Assembly: GCF_000717185.1 (NCBI RefSeq)
Contig: NZ_JNYE01000057.1
Coordinates: forward strand, 1-53,270
Length of the DNA: 53,270 nucleotides
Direction of reading: 5' to 3'
Source of the DNA: Kitasatospora phosalacinea
Lineage (GTDB): Bacteria; Actinomycetota; Actinomycetes; Streptomycetales; Streptomycetaceae
Of this stretch, positions 1 to 8,091 are shown piece after piece. The translations under genes and the position numbers were made by a program. The first letter of the stretch is position 1. The number at the start of each line of letters is the position of its first letter. Under the pieces are notes generated by a model. That model was not told the origin of the DNA and did not search any database. It worked only from the letters and a program-made list of their open reading frames with translations.

Positions 1-98
1 GCCGCTACGAACGCAAGGGCACCCACTTCGCGGCCTTCGCCACCATCGCCGCCACCCTCATCTGCAATCGCAGAATCACCAAATGAGATGACTTCTAA
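1..98 (+). mobile_element. Right end of an IS5-family insertion sequence (partial)
   Basis: The window opens inside an insertion sequence. It holds the last 28 codons of a transposase and then the terminal sequence ending GAGATGACTTCTAA. The same stretch, inverted, reappears at 53074-53270, where it breaks off at the same terminal bases and then diverges. That common break point fixes the IS end at about position 98. The two copies differ in at least one base at the far left edge. The IS end directly abuts the inverted repeat of the next element. Confidence 0.8.
3..86 (+). CDS. IS5-family transposase, C-terminal fragment
   Basis: The frame starting at base 3 reads RYERKGTHFAAFATIAATLI and ends at a TGA at 84-86. 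This is the usual C-terminus of Streptomyces IS5-family DDE transposases. The rest of the protein lies outside the window. The same C-terminus is encoded at the right edge on the other strand. Confidence 0.8.
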   Translation, partial: RYERKGTHFAAFATIAATLICNRRITK

Positions 99-164
99 GA
101 GCTGTCCCGTAATCGATCTTTGAGGGTCGCGGGCGAGACCGGGTCGATCGTCGATTGCGCTGGG

Positions 165-932
165 CTACGCGGCCTGGATGAGGTTGTGCAGGCGGGCGAT
201 GCCGAGCATGGCGTGGTGGACGCCGTCGCCCTTGAGGCGGCAGTCGCGGAGGATCTTCCAGGTCTTCATCCGGGCGAAGACATGCTCGACGCGGGCGCGG
301 ACCTGCTTGTGCTCACGGTTGTGCTCGACCTGCCACTCGACCAGCTCGCCGCCGCGTGGCCTCCGGTGCGGAATGACCAGGCCGGTGCCTGGATAGCCGC
401 CGTCGGCGATGGTCGTCGTCCGGCCGACGGCAGCCTTCGCGCCGGACTCCTCCCATGCCTTGCAGTCGTTCCGGTTGCCCGGCAGGGGCTTGCCGACCGC
501 GACGACCAGCCGGGTGTGGGCATCGATGACGACCTGGTGGTTGGTGGAGTACCGGTAGTTCTTGGACTGCTCGGCGATCGTGTGGTCCCGGGTGGGGACC
601 AGGGTGCCGTCCACGATCAGCACGGTGCCTCTGCGAAACCGGCTCCGTGGCTTGAGCGCGAGCATGGGCCCGACGTGGTCGATGATCCGGCCGGCCGCAG
701 ACTTGGATACCCCAAACAGCGGGGCGATCTGCCGCAGTGTCAGGTTGGTACGCCAGTATGCGGCGACCAGCAGGACCCGGTCCTCCAACGGCAGGCCCCA
801 CGGACGGCCGCGGCGCACGATGTCGGCGCCCTCGCGGCGGAGCATCGTGATCAGCTTCCGGAAGTCGCGCGGGCCCAGCCCGGTGAACGGACCTATCCAT
901 GACGGCTCCGAAGCCGTGATCGCACCAGCCAC
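165..932 (-). CDS. IS112-like IS5-family transposase
   Basis: This is a DDE transposase of about 255 residues with an N-terminal HTH_Tnp_4-type helix-turn-helix (near LTLRQIAPLFGVSKSAAGRI) and a DDE_Tnp_4 catalytic core. The acidic residues are visible in LIVDGTLVPTRD, IADGGYPGTG and ARVEHVFARMKTW. The length matches the usual 255-260 residues, so the enzyme looks intact. The open frame runs further upstream to 1370, but that part has no family resemblance and overlaps the SUKH gene in another frame. I therefore place the start at the GTG at 932, just before the conserved TASEPSWIGPFTGL. Close relatives begin a few residues later, so the start is uncertain. Confidence 0.85.
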   Translation of the reverse strand: MAGAITASEPSWIGPFTGLGPRDFRKLITMLRREGADIVRRGRPWGLPLEDRVLLVAAYWRTNLTLRQIAPLFGVSKSAAGRIIDHVGPMLALKPRSRFRRGTVLIVDGTLVPTRDHTIAEQSKNYRYSTNHQVVIDAHTRLVVAVGKPLPGNRNDCKAWEESGAKAAVGRTTTIADGGYPGTGLVIPHRRPRGGELVEWQVEHNREHKQVRARVEHVFARMKTWKILRDCRLKGDGVHHAMLGIARLHNLIQAA

Positions 933-1029
933 ATCAAGATCATGGCACCCGGGACACGAGCGGTTCAGCTGACCGGTCGAGCAGCAGATGCCGCCGTAGC
1001 TCGGATCGCCCGGTCGGGCGGACCGGCAG

Positions 1030-1593
1030 TCACTTTCGGCCGCTCCAGTCGGCCGCGGACTCCCACAGGGGGTAGTCCTCGCTGCCCAGCAGTTCTTGGC
1101 CCAGGTGGTACTCGCCGATGAGTACCGCGGTGAGGAATGCTGTCGTGCCACCGGGGAAGAGGTCCCACTGCTCCAGGTCCTGGATCCAGACAACGACGGG
1201 CCACCGGTCGGGGTTGGGGTCGGCGGTGAGCCAGAAGACGTAGTTGCCCCGGTTGTCCCCGCCCCAGGGCAACAGGCCCCCCGGAGCCGGGAACATCTCG
1301 TAGGGCGGCCGATCAGAGGTCTCCGGGAACCTCGGCTCCTCATGGACCAGCTCAACCTGCTCATAGGCATCCGCCGCGTAGTCGCTGAACGCCTCGAAAC
1401 CGCCCCTGTCCAGCCGCGGGATGCAGATCCCGAAGTCGAACCTGATCCTGATCTCCCCGTAGGTGTCCACCAGCCACCGGTAGTCGGCCGGGAAGAGCAG
1501 ACCGTTCAGAGCCACCGCGCTCCCCTCCCACGGAACAGGGACGGGGATCGTAGACGGCGCCCCCAGAATCTCACCGAGCCGCTCCACCGCCAT
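1030..1593 (-). CDS. SMI1/KNR4 (SUKH) family protein
   Basis: This 187-residue protein has the SUKH fold signature: a helix ending in FPADYRWLVDTYGEI, then a core with LLPWGGDNRGNYVFWLT and the strand WPVVVWIQD. SUKH proteins are widespread in Streptomyces. Many act as immunity proteins against contact-dependent or secreted nuclease and deaminase toxins, and others have no known role. No toxin gene lies next to it. It sits inside the outer inverted repeats of an IS5-type element, so it may have moved with that element. The ATG at 1593 has a purine-rich GGAAGAGG upstream. Whether it is functional immunity is inference. Confidence 0.8.
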   Translation of the reverse strand: MAVERLGEILGAPSTIPVPVPWEGSAVALNGLLFPADYRWLVDTYGEIRIRFDFGICIPRLDRGGFEAFSDYAADAYEQVELVHEEPRFPETSDRPPYEMFPAPGGLLPWGGDNRGNYVFWLTADPNPDRWPVVVWIQDLEQWDLFPGGTTAFLTAVLIGEYHLGQELLGSEDYPLWESAADWSGRK

Positions 1594-1769
1594 GCCTGCC
1601 AGCCTCTTCCTTCGTCAAGCTGCCGCGACCCGCCAGCTTCCTCAAGTGTGTCAGCAGGTCAGCCCGAACCGAACAGCAACCCGGACAGGCTGGAACGGAC
1701 CACGCCGGATCCCCCTTCGCTGCCCTGCAACCAGCACGATGGAGGCGTTACGGGACAGCCCTTAGACGA

Positions 1770-4700
1770 TCAAGCCGTGTCGGTGGGTACGGACGAGATG
1801 TCGATGACGAGGAATCCCGAGCCGGTTCCTGCAATGAGCAACCCGCCGTGCTCCGCCAGCCCATATACCTGGTCTGCCACAGGAAGCGTGTGGGCAGTTC
1901 CGGTGGCGGGGTTCCAGACCCGCACCACCCCGTCGCTGCCGCCGGTGGCCAGGCGGGGGGTGCCGTCCGGCGCGGCGAACCCTGCCATCGCGTTCAACCC
2001 GCCATCGTGGCCAGTGAGGAGCTGGCCCTCCTGCCTGCCGGTGGTGGGGTTCCAGATCCGCACCACCGTATCCCTGCCGCCGGTGACCAGGCGGGGGGTG
2101 CCGTCCGGCGCGGCGAACCCCGCCACCAACCCCACCCCGCCATCGTGGTCGGCGAGGAGCTGGCCCTCCTGCCTGCCGGTGGTGGGGTTCCAGATCCGCA
2201 CCGTCTTGTCGTCGCTGCCGGTGGCCAGGCGGGGGGTGCCGTCCGGCGCGGCGAACCCCGCCGCCACGTTCACCCAGCCATCGTGGCCGATGAGAGGCTG
2301 GCCCTCCTGCCTGCCGGTGGTGGGGTTCCAGATCCGCACCGTCTTGTCCCTGCCGCTAGCGGCCAGGCGGGGGGTGCCGTCTAGCGCGGCGAACACAGCC
2401 ACCGACCTCACCCAGCCATCCTCGCCGATGAGAGGCTGGTCCTCCTGGGTGGCGGTGGCGATGGCGGGATTCCAGACCCGCACCACCGTATCCCTGCCGC
2501 TGGTGACCAGGCGGGGGGTGCCGTCCGGCGCGACGAATCCCGCCACTGAGCCCACCCCGTTGATGTGGCGGGTGAGGAACTCGCCCTCCTGGGCGCCGGT
2601 GGCGAGGTTCCAAACCCCCACCGTCTTGTCGCTGCCGCCGGTGACCAGGCGGGCAGTGCCATCCGGCGCCGCGAACACCGCCAACGCCCACACCCCGGCA
2701 TCGTGGCCGGCGAGGGCCTGCCCCTCCTGGGTGGCAGTGGCGGGGTTCCAGACCCGCACCACCCCGTCGCTGCCGCTGGTGACCAGGCGGGGGGTGCCGT
2801 CCGGCGCGGCGAACCCCGCCACCGACCCCACCCCGCCATCGTGGCCGGTGAGGGACATAGCTTCCTGGGCGCCGGTGGCGAGGTTCCAGACCCGCACTAC
2901 CCCGTCGCTGCCGCTGGTGACCAGGCGGGCAGCGTCGTCCGACGCGACGAACACCGCCAACGCCCACACCCCGCCATCGTGGCCGGTGAGAAACCGCCCC
3001 TCCTGGGCGCCAGTGGCGGGGTTCCAGATCCGCACCATCCCGTCGCTGCCGCCGGTGACCAGGCGGGGAGTGCTATCCGGCGCGGCGAACCCCGCCACCA
3101 ACCCCACCCCGCCATCGTGGCCAGTGAGGGACATACCCGAATGAGCGCCGGTGGCGGGATTCCAGACCCGCACCGTTTTGCCGCTACTGCTGGTGCCCAG
3201 GAGGGGAGTGCCGTCCGACGCGGCGAACACCGCCACCGACCCCACCCCGCTGGCGTAGCTGATGGAGTCGAGACCTTCCTGGGTGCCGGTGGCGGGGTTC
3301 CAGACCCGCACCGTCTTGTCCCTGCCGCCGGTGACCAGGCGGGGGGTGCCGTCCGGCGCGGCGAACCCCGCCACCGACCCCACCCCGCCATCGTGGCCGG
3401 TGAGGGGCATACCCTCTTGGGCACCGGTGGCGGGGTTCCAGATCCGCACCGTCTTGTCGCTGCCGCTGGTAACCAGGCGGGGGGTGCCGTCCGACGCGGC
3501 GAACACCGCCATCGACCAGACCTGTCCGGTATGGCCGGTGAGGGGCTGCCCCTCCTGGGTGCCGGTGGCAGGGTTCCAGATCCGCACCGTCTTGTCGCTG
3601 CCACCGGTGGCCAGGCGGGGGGTGCCGTCCGGCGCGGCGAACACCGCCACCGACCACACCCGCCCGGTATGGCCGGTGAGTTGAAGGTGGAGCTGCCGTT
3701 GGCGAACGGTGCCGACGGTCAGGGCGTGTGGCCATCCCCGGGAATTCTGGGTTCGGGTTTCGGAAGGTGGCGGGGTGCCTTGGATGTACGTGGTTCCGAG
3801 GCGTCGCCACCACCGGCGCCAGCCGAGGGTGTCGTCGGAGTCGCTCTCGTCGACGGTCTGGTTCCGGAAGAGAACGGTTCCGGCGATGGACGGTGGAAGA
3901 GCATTGGGGGGTAGGCCGTGGTGAAGTGCGTGGGTGGTGATGCTGGTGAGGTCGAGGGTGTCGAGTACATCGGGGTGGTCGGCGAGCATCTTTAGGGCAC
4001 CTGCGGTGTGGCCGAGACGTGCGTGGGCCGCGAGGTGGTGGCGGATGTAGGAGTTGACGTGCTCAAGCCGTGGAGGGCTGTCGCTGTTCGCACTCCAGAT
4101 TGCGAGAGTGTGGTGGGCGTGCCGGGTAAGGGCGGCGGTGATAGCGGCGTGTGCGGTAGAGCTTCCGCGGACGGTGAAGCTCTCAGTGAAGGTACGGTGA
4201 GCCAGGCGGTAGACGCTCTGGCCGTGCTCTTGGTCGAGGACGAGGTAGGGGGCGGCGTCACGGATCAGGCCGGGGATGCTGCCACCAGTGCTGCGCTCAC
4301 CGCTGGGGGCAAGGGCATCGGCTGTGCAGGTCCAGATTCCGTCCTGGTCGGGCAGACCTCGGCCCTGGGCAAGGCCGAGGGCCCACAGGAGGGGGGTGTA
4401 GTGGGGGTTGGTGCGGTGGAGGCGTTCCAGGGCGTGGGTGAAGAGTTGGCGGTGGGTACGGCCGATGAGGGGTGCGGGGTCGGCCAGGAGTGCGGGGTCG
4501 TTGAGGAGTTCGTGGGCGGCGAGGCGGGCGTAGAGGAACTGCTGGGGTTCGGCGCCGGCATGCTGGTGGTCGGTGACGAGGCGGTGCACGGCGGTGGCGA
4601 TGAGGGCGTCGTCCGCGGCGAGGGCGCCGTTTCGTTTGGCGGCATGGAGTTTGGCACGCAGGTATCCGGCAAGGGCCTCCGGGTCCTGTGTCACCTGGAC

Positions 4701-6221
4701 GATTTGCAGGTCGGGCGGTTGGTGTCCGTCGGCGCCTGTGGGCCGGGGCCGGAGGGCGTCGAGGATGTCGGTGTCGTCGGGGGCGGGTTGGTCGGGGCCC
4801 TCATGGGTGGAGCGTCGGGTGCCGATGATCAGGCGGACAGTGGGCAGGGCCGCGAGGCGGCGCAGGATCTGGTCGGCGATGACGAGGGGCTGTTCGGCTT
4901 CGTCGAGGGCGTCAAACAGCAGGGTCAGCGGTTCCTGACGGCCGTGGAGTTCGACAAGGAGGCGGCTGGTGAGATTGGCGGGGAGCTGTCCGGCGGCTGC
5001 CTGTTGAGCGAGGTCGGGGAGGCCAGCAGCTTCGGCGATGAGTTGGAGGGTGCGGGCGGGGGTAAGGCCGGCGAGGTGGGCGGTGAGGTGGAAGGGGCCG
5101 TCGGGGCATGGAATTCCGGCGGGCAGGGGCTGCAGGTGGCCGTGGCGGATCAGGATGTCGCGCAGGCGGGTGTTCGTGTGGAGCAGGATGTGGCCGAGGA
5201 GGGCCGATTTGCCCGCGCCGGCGGGGCCGGTGACGACCAGGGCGCCGCTGGTGACGGTGGTGAGCCAGTGCAGGATCTGGTCGCGTTGGAGTGTGCGGCC
5301 GCGGAAGTACCAGGCGAGTTCGCCGAGTTCGGCGCCGGATGCCTTGGGGAGGAAGTGGCGCTGCTCGTCGGTGGGGAGCTGGTCGATGACGGCCTGGAGT
5401 TCGGCGAGCTGGTCCAGGGGCGCGGTCACGGAGGCGGCGACGTCAGGGGTGAGGCGGACGAGTCGGTCGCGGCGGTCGTCGGTGGTGTCGGCTCGGTGGC
5501 CGGCGAGTTCTTGGTGAAGCTGGTTGCCGAGTTCGGCGAGGCTGATGGCGGGCCGTCCGCGGTAGGTGACGGTCAGGGCCCGTTCCAGGGCGTGGGTGAA
5601 GGTCCCGAGGTCCGCATGCCCCTTGGCAGCCGTGGACAGCAGCAGGTAGCGCTCGGCATCGCCGTACTTGTTGATGAGTTCGCTGTGAACGATCTGGGCG
5701 AAGCGGCGGGAGAAGCAGGCGTCGAGGACGACGATTGCCCAGCTGTCCTCGGCGTCGGGGTGGAGTTGGCGGCTGCCGATCGCGCGGGCGATCTCGTGCG
5801 GGGTGATGCCGTCGTCGATGGGTGCGGGGGTGCGGTGGTGGGCGAGGTTCTCGGCACTCCCGTGGCCGACCCAGTAGAGGACCGTGTTGCCGTATCCGCC
5901 ATCGGGCCGCTTCCAGGTGCCGAGGCGGTCCTCTACTGCCTGCCGGTCGCGTCGATGCCCGGGGACGGTCCACCGGTTGACGTGGAGGCCGTAGGGGGCG
6001 AGCAGGTGCGCAATCTTCCGGACGTGCTCGTCGGTCTCCAGGTCGGGCAGGAGATCGTGCTGGTAGGCGGTGAAGTTCACCGGGAACAGCTCGACCGTGC
6101 CCCCCGTGGTCGAGAACCCTTCGAGCAGGTCGCCGCCCGAGGGCGGCCCGGCCGCCCCCGGGCCGGTACCGGCGGGTTCCGGCTGCTGGGCAGGGATGTG
6201 CGGTGTTCCGGGTGTGGTCAT
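1770..6221 (-). CDS. Caspase-like / STAND NTPase / WD40 repeat protein
   Basis: The 1483-residue protein has three modules. Residues about 40-250 form a caspase-like (C14) peptidase with the catalytic pair His120 (YWVGHG) and Cys169 (VLDACFS). Residues about 300-800 form a NACHT-like STAND NTPase with a Walker A (GPAGAGKS, 332-339) and a Walker B (LLFDALDE, near 434-441). From about 870 to the end come 13 or 14 WD40 units of about 43 residues, enough for two seven-bladed propellers. In known STAND proteins the repeats sense a ligand, the NTPase oligomerises and the effector is released, often in antiviral or self-killing responses. Here the effector would be proteolytic. The gene follows the hydrolase gene by 16 bases and may be co-transcribed with it. 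Its target and trigger are unknown. Confidence 0.88.
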   Translation of the reverse strand: MTTPGTPHIPAQQPEPAGTGPGAAGPPSGGDLLEGFSTTGGTVELFPVNFTAYQHDLLPDLETDEHVRKIAHLLAPYGLHVNRWTVPGHRRDRQAVEDRLGTWKRPDGGYGNTVLYWVGHGSAENLAHHRTPAPIDDGITPHEIARAIGSRQLHPDAEDSWAIVVLDACFSRRFAQIVHSELINKYGDAERYLLLSTAAKGHADLGTFTHALERALTVTYRGRPAISLAELGNQLHQELAGHRADTTDDRRDRLVRLTPDVAASVTAPLDQLAELQAVIDQLPTDEQRHFLPKASGAELGELAWYFRGRTLQRDQILHWLTTVTSGALVVTGPAGAGKSALLGHILLHTNTRLRDILIRHGHLQPLPAGIPCPDGPFHLTAHLAGLTPARTLQLIAEAAGLPDLAQQAAAGQLPANLTSRLLVELHGRQEPLTLLFDALDEAEQPLVIADQILRRLAALPTVRLIIGTRRSTHEGPDQPAPDDTDILDALRPRPTGADGHQPPDLQIVQVTQDPEALAGYLRAKLHAAKRNGALAADDALIATAVHRLVTDHQHAGAEPQQFLYARLAAHELLNDPALLADPAPLIGRTHRQLFTHALERLHRTNPHYTPLLWALGLAQGRGLPDQDGIWTCTADALAPSGERSTGGSIPGLIRDAAPYLVLDQEHGQSVYRLAHRTFTESFTVRGSSTAHAAITAALTRHAHHTLAIWSANSDSPPRLEHVNSYIRHHLAAHARLGHTAGALKMLADHPDVLDTLDLTSITTHALHHGLPPNALPPSIAGTVLFRNQTVDESDSDDTLGWRRWWRRLGTTYIQGTPPPSETRTQNSRGWPHALTVGTVRQRQLHLQLTGHTGRVWSVAVFAAPDGTPRLATGGSDKTVRIWNPATGTQEGQPLTGHTGQVWSMAVFAASDGTPRLVTSGSDKTVRIWNPATGAQEGMPLTGHDGGVGSVAGFAAPDGTPRLVTGGRDKTVRVWNPATGTQEGLDSISYASGVGSVAVFAASDGTPLLGTSSSGKTVRVWNPATGAHSGMSLTGHDGGVGLVAGFAAPDSTPRLVTGGSDGMVRIWNPATGAQEGRFLTGHDGGVWALAVFVASDDAARLVTSGSDGVVRVWNLATGAQEAMSLTGHDGGVGSVAGFAAPDGTPRLVTSGSDGVVRVWNPATATQEGQALAGHDAGVWALAVFAAPDGTARLVTGGSDKTVGVWNLATGAQEGEFLTRHINGVGSVAGFVAPDGTPRLVTSGRDTVVRVWNPAIATATQEDQPLIGEDGWVRSVAVFAALDGTPRLAASGRDKTVRIWNPTTGRQEGQPLIGHDGWVNVAAGFAAPDGTPRLATGSDDKTVRIWNPTTGRQEGQLLADHDGGVGLVAGFAAPDGTPRLVTGGRDTVVRIWNPTTGRQEGQLLTGHDGGLNAMAGFAAPDGTPRLATGGSDGVVRVWNPATGTAHTLPVADQVYGLAEHGGLLIAGTGSGFLVIDISSVPTDTA
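1885..3685 (-). repeat. Tandem WD40-coding repeats (about 129-bp period)
   Basis: Thirteen consecutive units encode variants of SDKTVRIWNPATGAQEG followed by LTGHDGGV and FAAPDGTPRLVT. The similarity is visible at DNA level, not only at protein level. That indicates recent duplication or gene conversion between blades, a pattern seen in highly identical WD40 repeats of STAND receptors. Unit 9 carries a small insertion (ATATQED). The array is fully coding and has no unique spacers. Confidence 0.85.
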
Positions 6222-6237
6222 CGAAGGGCTGCCGGGT

Positions 6238-8091
6238 TCAGGCGTCGGGCGGGATGACGAGGACGAGTTGGGAGATCGGCACGTGGCTGCCGGTGTCCAG
6301 GACCACCCGGTACAGGTCGGGTGCTTCGGCGGTGAACTGGGCGGTGAGGGCTCCGTCCGTGCGGTCGGGGTCGCGGCGCAGGGTGAGGGGGTGTCCTGGG
6401 CGGCCGGTGGTGGCGCTGGTGACGCTCAGCGTCACGCCCGCCGGGCTGTCGAGGCCGGTGGCGTGGAGGGTGAGCGATTCGCCGAACGTCCCGCCGAGTC
6501 GGGGGACTTCGAGGCCCGGGCCCTTGCTGTCGCCGGCCAGACGGGGACCGGGGCGGCGTTCCAGGGCGATGTTGACCACCTGCCGCAGGACATCGTTGTG
6601 GCACGTCAGCGTCCCGTGCTGACCGAAGACGTAGGTGATCGCCCCGGTGCCCACCTGGGCGGAGGGCAGGTGGACGGTGCCGTCGCCCCACGTGTCACGG
6701 CGGAGGGGGATGCCGGTGGCCGGGTCGCGGGCGACTTCGCCATCATCGTCGACGTCGAAGGCGTAGTAGCGGCCCGCGACGAGCGAGAAGTCGGCGCGCT
6801 GCTCCTGCAGGGTCTGCACGGTCGCCTGTGCCTCGCCGACGATCGCCCGGTGCCCCGGCATCACGAACTGGCGCTCCCAGCGGCGGGTGTGCGCGTCGAG
6901 GGAGCGCGCGGCCAGGTAGGTATCGCCGCCGAACCGGGCGACGTCGGCGGGGGTGAGGCGGTCGGCTTCCAGGCCGCGGTCCAGGCACCGGTAGCCGGGC
7001 AGCAGGTCGTGGACGCCCGGCAGCGTCGCCGCCATCGCCTGCACCCGCTCCTGGAGCCACTTCGGCCTGGCCTCGGCGTGCAGGAGGTTGAGCGTGAGGA
7101 CGGCACTGGCCGAGCCGAGGAACGGCGTCCCGACCGTGACCACCGTCCGGGTGTCGGCGGCGAGTTCGGGGTCCTGCTCCAGCGCGGCCTGCACGACCAG
7201 CCCGCCCATCGAGTGGGCGACGAACAGCAGCCTCGGCCGCCGGCCGCCCGGCCCGGACAGCGCTACTGCCCGCTCGCGCCACTTGGACAGGTGCGCGCGG
7301 GCGTAGGAGGCCAGCGACGCCCCGTTGTAGTCGACCGACAGCCGCCAGTCGTACGGGAACGTCTCCACCGCGTCCTTCGCCGGGGTGACCCTCCGCAGGG
7401 CTTTGACGAGGTCGGTGTAGGGCTCGAGACCTTCGAGGACGGGCAGCCACCACGGCTTGGACACCAGCGCGGTTGCCCGGATCCGGGTCAGCGGCGTCCG
7501 CCGGAAGGTCTCGGCGCCGGCGGCCTGCTCCGACTCGTCCGCGTGCAGGCTGCGCAGGAGCCCGTACCCGGCTCTCGGGTTGGTGAGCATCGCCCGGTCG
7601 ACCCCCCACAGCGGGCGGCCCGTCTCGGCGTCGTTCAGAACGCTGCCCATGATGCCGGGCACCACGATGCAGGCGTCCCACGTCCGGTCGTCCAGCACCG
7701 GCGGCACCCCCGTGAACGGCGCCGCGTGCCCGAACCCGTCCTCCCCTACAGTCCTCATGCCACCCGACGATAGGGGAACGTACCTTCCGCTCACGCGGAC
7801 TTCACCGAGAAAACCGCGGCCTGCGGGCCGACTACGCGCCCGGTGGCGGCGTCCTCCCCGGCCTGCGGACCGGACCACGGGGCGGCCCTGGTCGAAGTGC
7901 AGCAGCGCGGCACGGCGGTGGACCTCGGCGGCCAAGCCCGCGTCCGCGCGGTCGGCGGCGCGGCGGGCGAGGACCGCGATCTCCTCCACCCGCTCCTCCA
8001 GCGGCGGCGCCACCCTCGGAACAGCTTCAGGGGTCAGGGGGAAACGGGCGAGCGCGGCACCGAGGGCGCCGACGGGCAGGGGCGCGGTCAC
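6238..8091 (-). CDS. LCAT-like alpha/beta hydrolase (lipase/acyltransferase)
   Basis: The domain from about residue 135 onward resembles lecithin:cholesterol acyltransferase-like hydrolases. It has an oxyanion region VVPGIMGSVL, a nucleophile elbow AHSMGG carrying the catalytic Ser, and a late GDGTVHLPS that fits the Asp/His end of the triad. The GTG at 8091 overlaps the upstream stop as GTGA, which supports translational coupling. The first 110 residues look unlike the rest. Residues 1-70 read like the start of a different helical protein, and the next stretch is arginine-rich and low in order. An internal ATG at 7758 (MRTVGEDG) would give a 506-residue protein of normal family length. A fusion after an internal deletion is possible. 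The substrate is unknown. Confidence 0.75.
   Translation of the reverse strand: MTAPLPVGALGAALARFPLTPEAVPRVAPPLEERVEEIAVLARRAADRADAGLAAEVHRRAALLHFDQGRPVVRSAGRGGRRHRARSRPAGRGFLGEVRVSGRYVPLSSGGMRTVGEDGFGHAAPFTGVPPVLDDRTWDACIVVPGIMGSVLNDAETGRPLWGVDRAMLTNPRAGYGLLRSLHADESEQAAGAETFRRTPLTRIRATALVSKPWWLPVLEGLEPYTDLVKALRRVTPAKDAVETFPYDWRLSVDYNGASLASYARAHLSKWRERAVALSGPGGRRPRLLFVAHSMGGLVVQAALEQDPELAADTRTVVTVGTPFLGSASAVLTLNLLHAEARPKWLQERVQAMAATLPGVHDLLPGYRCLDRGLEADRLTPADVARFGGDTYLAARSLDAHTRRWERQFVMPGHRAIVGEAQATVQTLQEQRADFSLVAGRYYAFDVDDDGEVARDPATGIPLRRDTWGDGTVHLPSAQVGTGAITYVFGQHGTLTCHNDVLRQVVNIALERRPGPRLAGDSKGPGLEVPRLGGTFGESLTLHATGLDSPAGVTLSVTSATTGRPGHPLTLRRDPDRTDGALTAQFTAEAPDLYRVVLDTGSHVPISQLVLVIPPDA

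Larger units (their letters stand above)
94..1766. mobile_element. IS5-type element with outer 19-bp inverted repeats and a possible cargo gene
   Basis: Positions 94-112 (TCTAAGAGCTGTCCCGTAA) and 1748-1766 are inverted copies of each other with one mismatch. They enclose an IS112-like transposase (165-932) and a SUKH-family gene (1030-1593). Elements of this transposase type are usually about 0.9 kb, so the 1.67-kb span is too long for a plain copy. A weak match to the inner repeat at about 948-958 could be the original, decayed end. In that reading the outer repeat at 1748 belongs to another copy. I cannot separate the two readings from sequence alone. Confidence 0.55.

Noticed and set aside
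1096..3144. Long plus-strand open frame opposite the WD40 region (682 codons)
   Set aside because: It is antisense to the WD40 repeats, is Pro/Arg/Ser-rich with simple periodicity, and shows no domain. It is a shadow of GC-rich coding DNA.
1885..3685. CRISPR-like direct repeats
   Set aside because: The repeats are in-frame WD40 units with similar, not unique, intervening sequence. No cas genes are present.
4008..6257. Long plus-strand frame (749 codons) opposite the STAND domain
   Set aside because: Gly/Val/Glu-rich antisense frame, no domains, no ribosome site. The minus-strand frame carries clear motifs.
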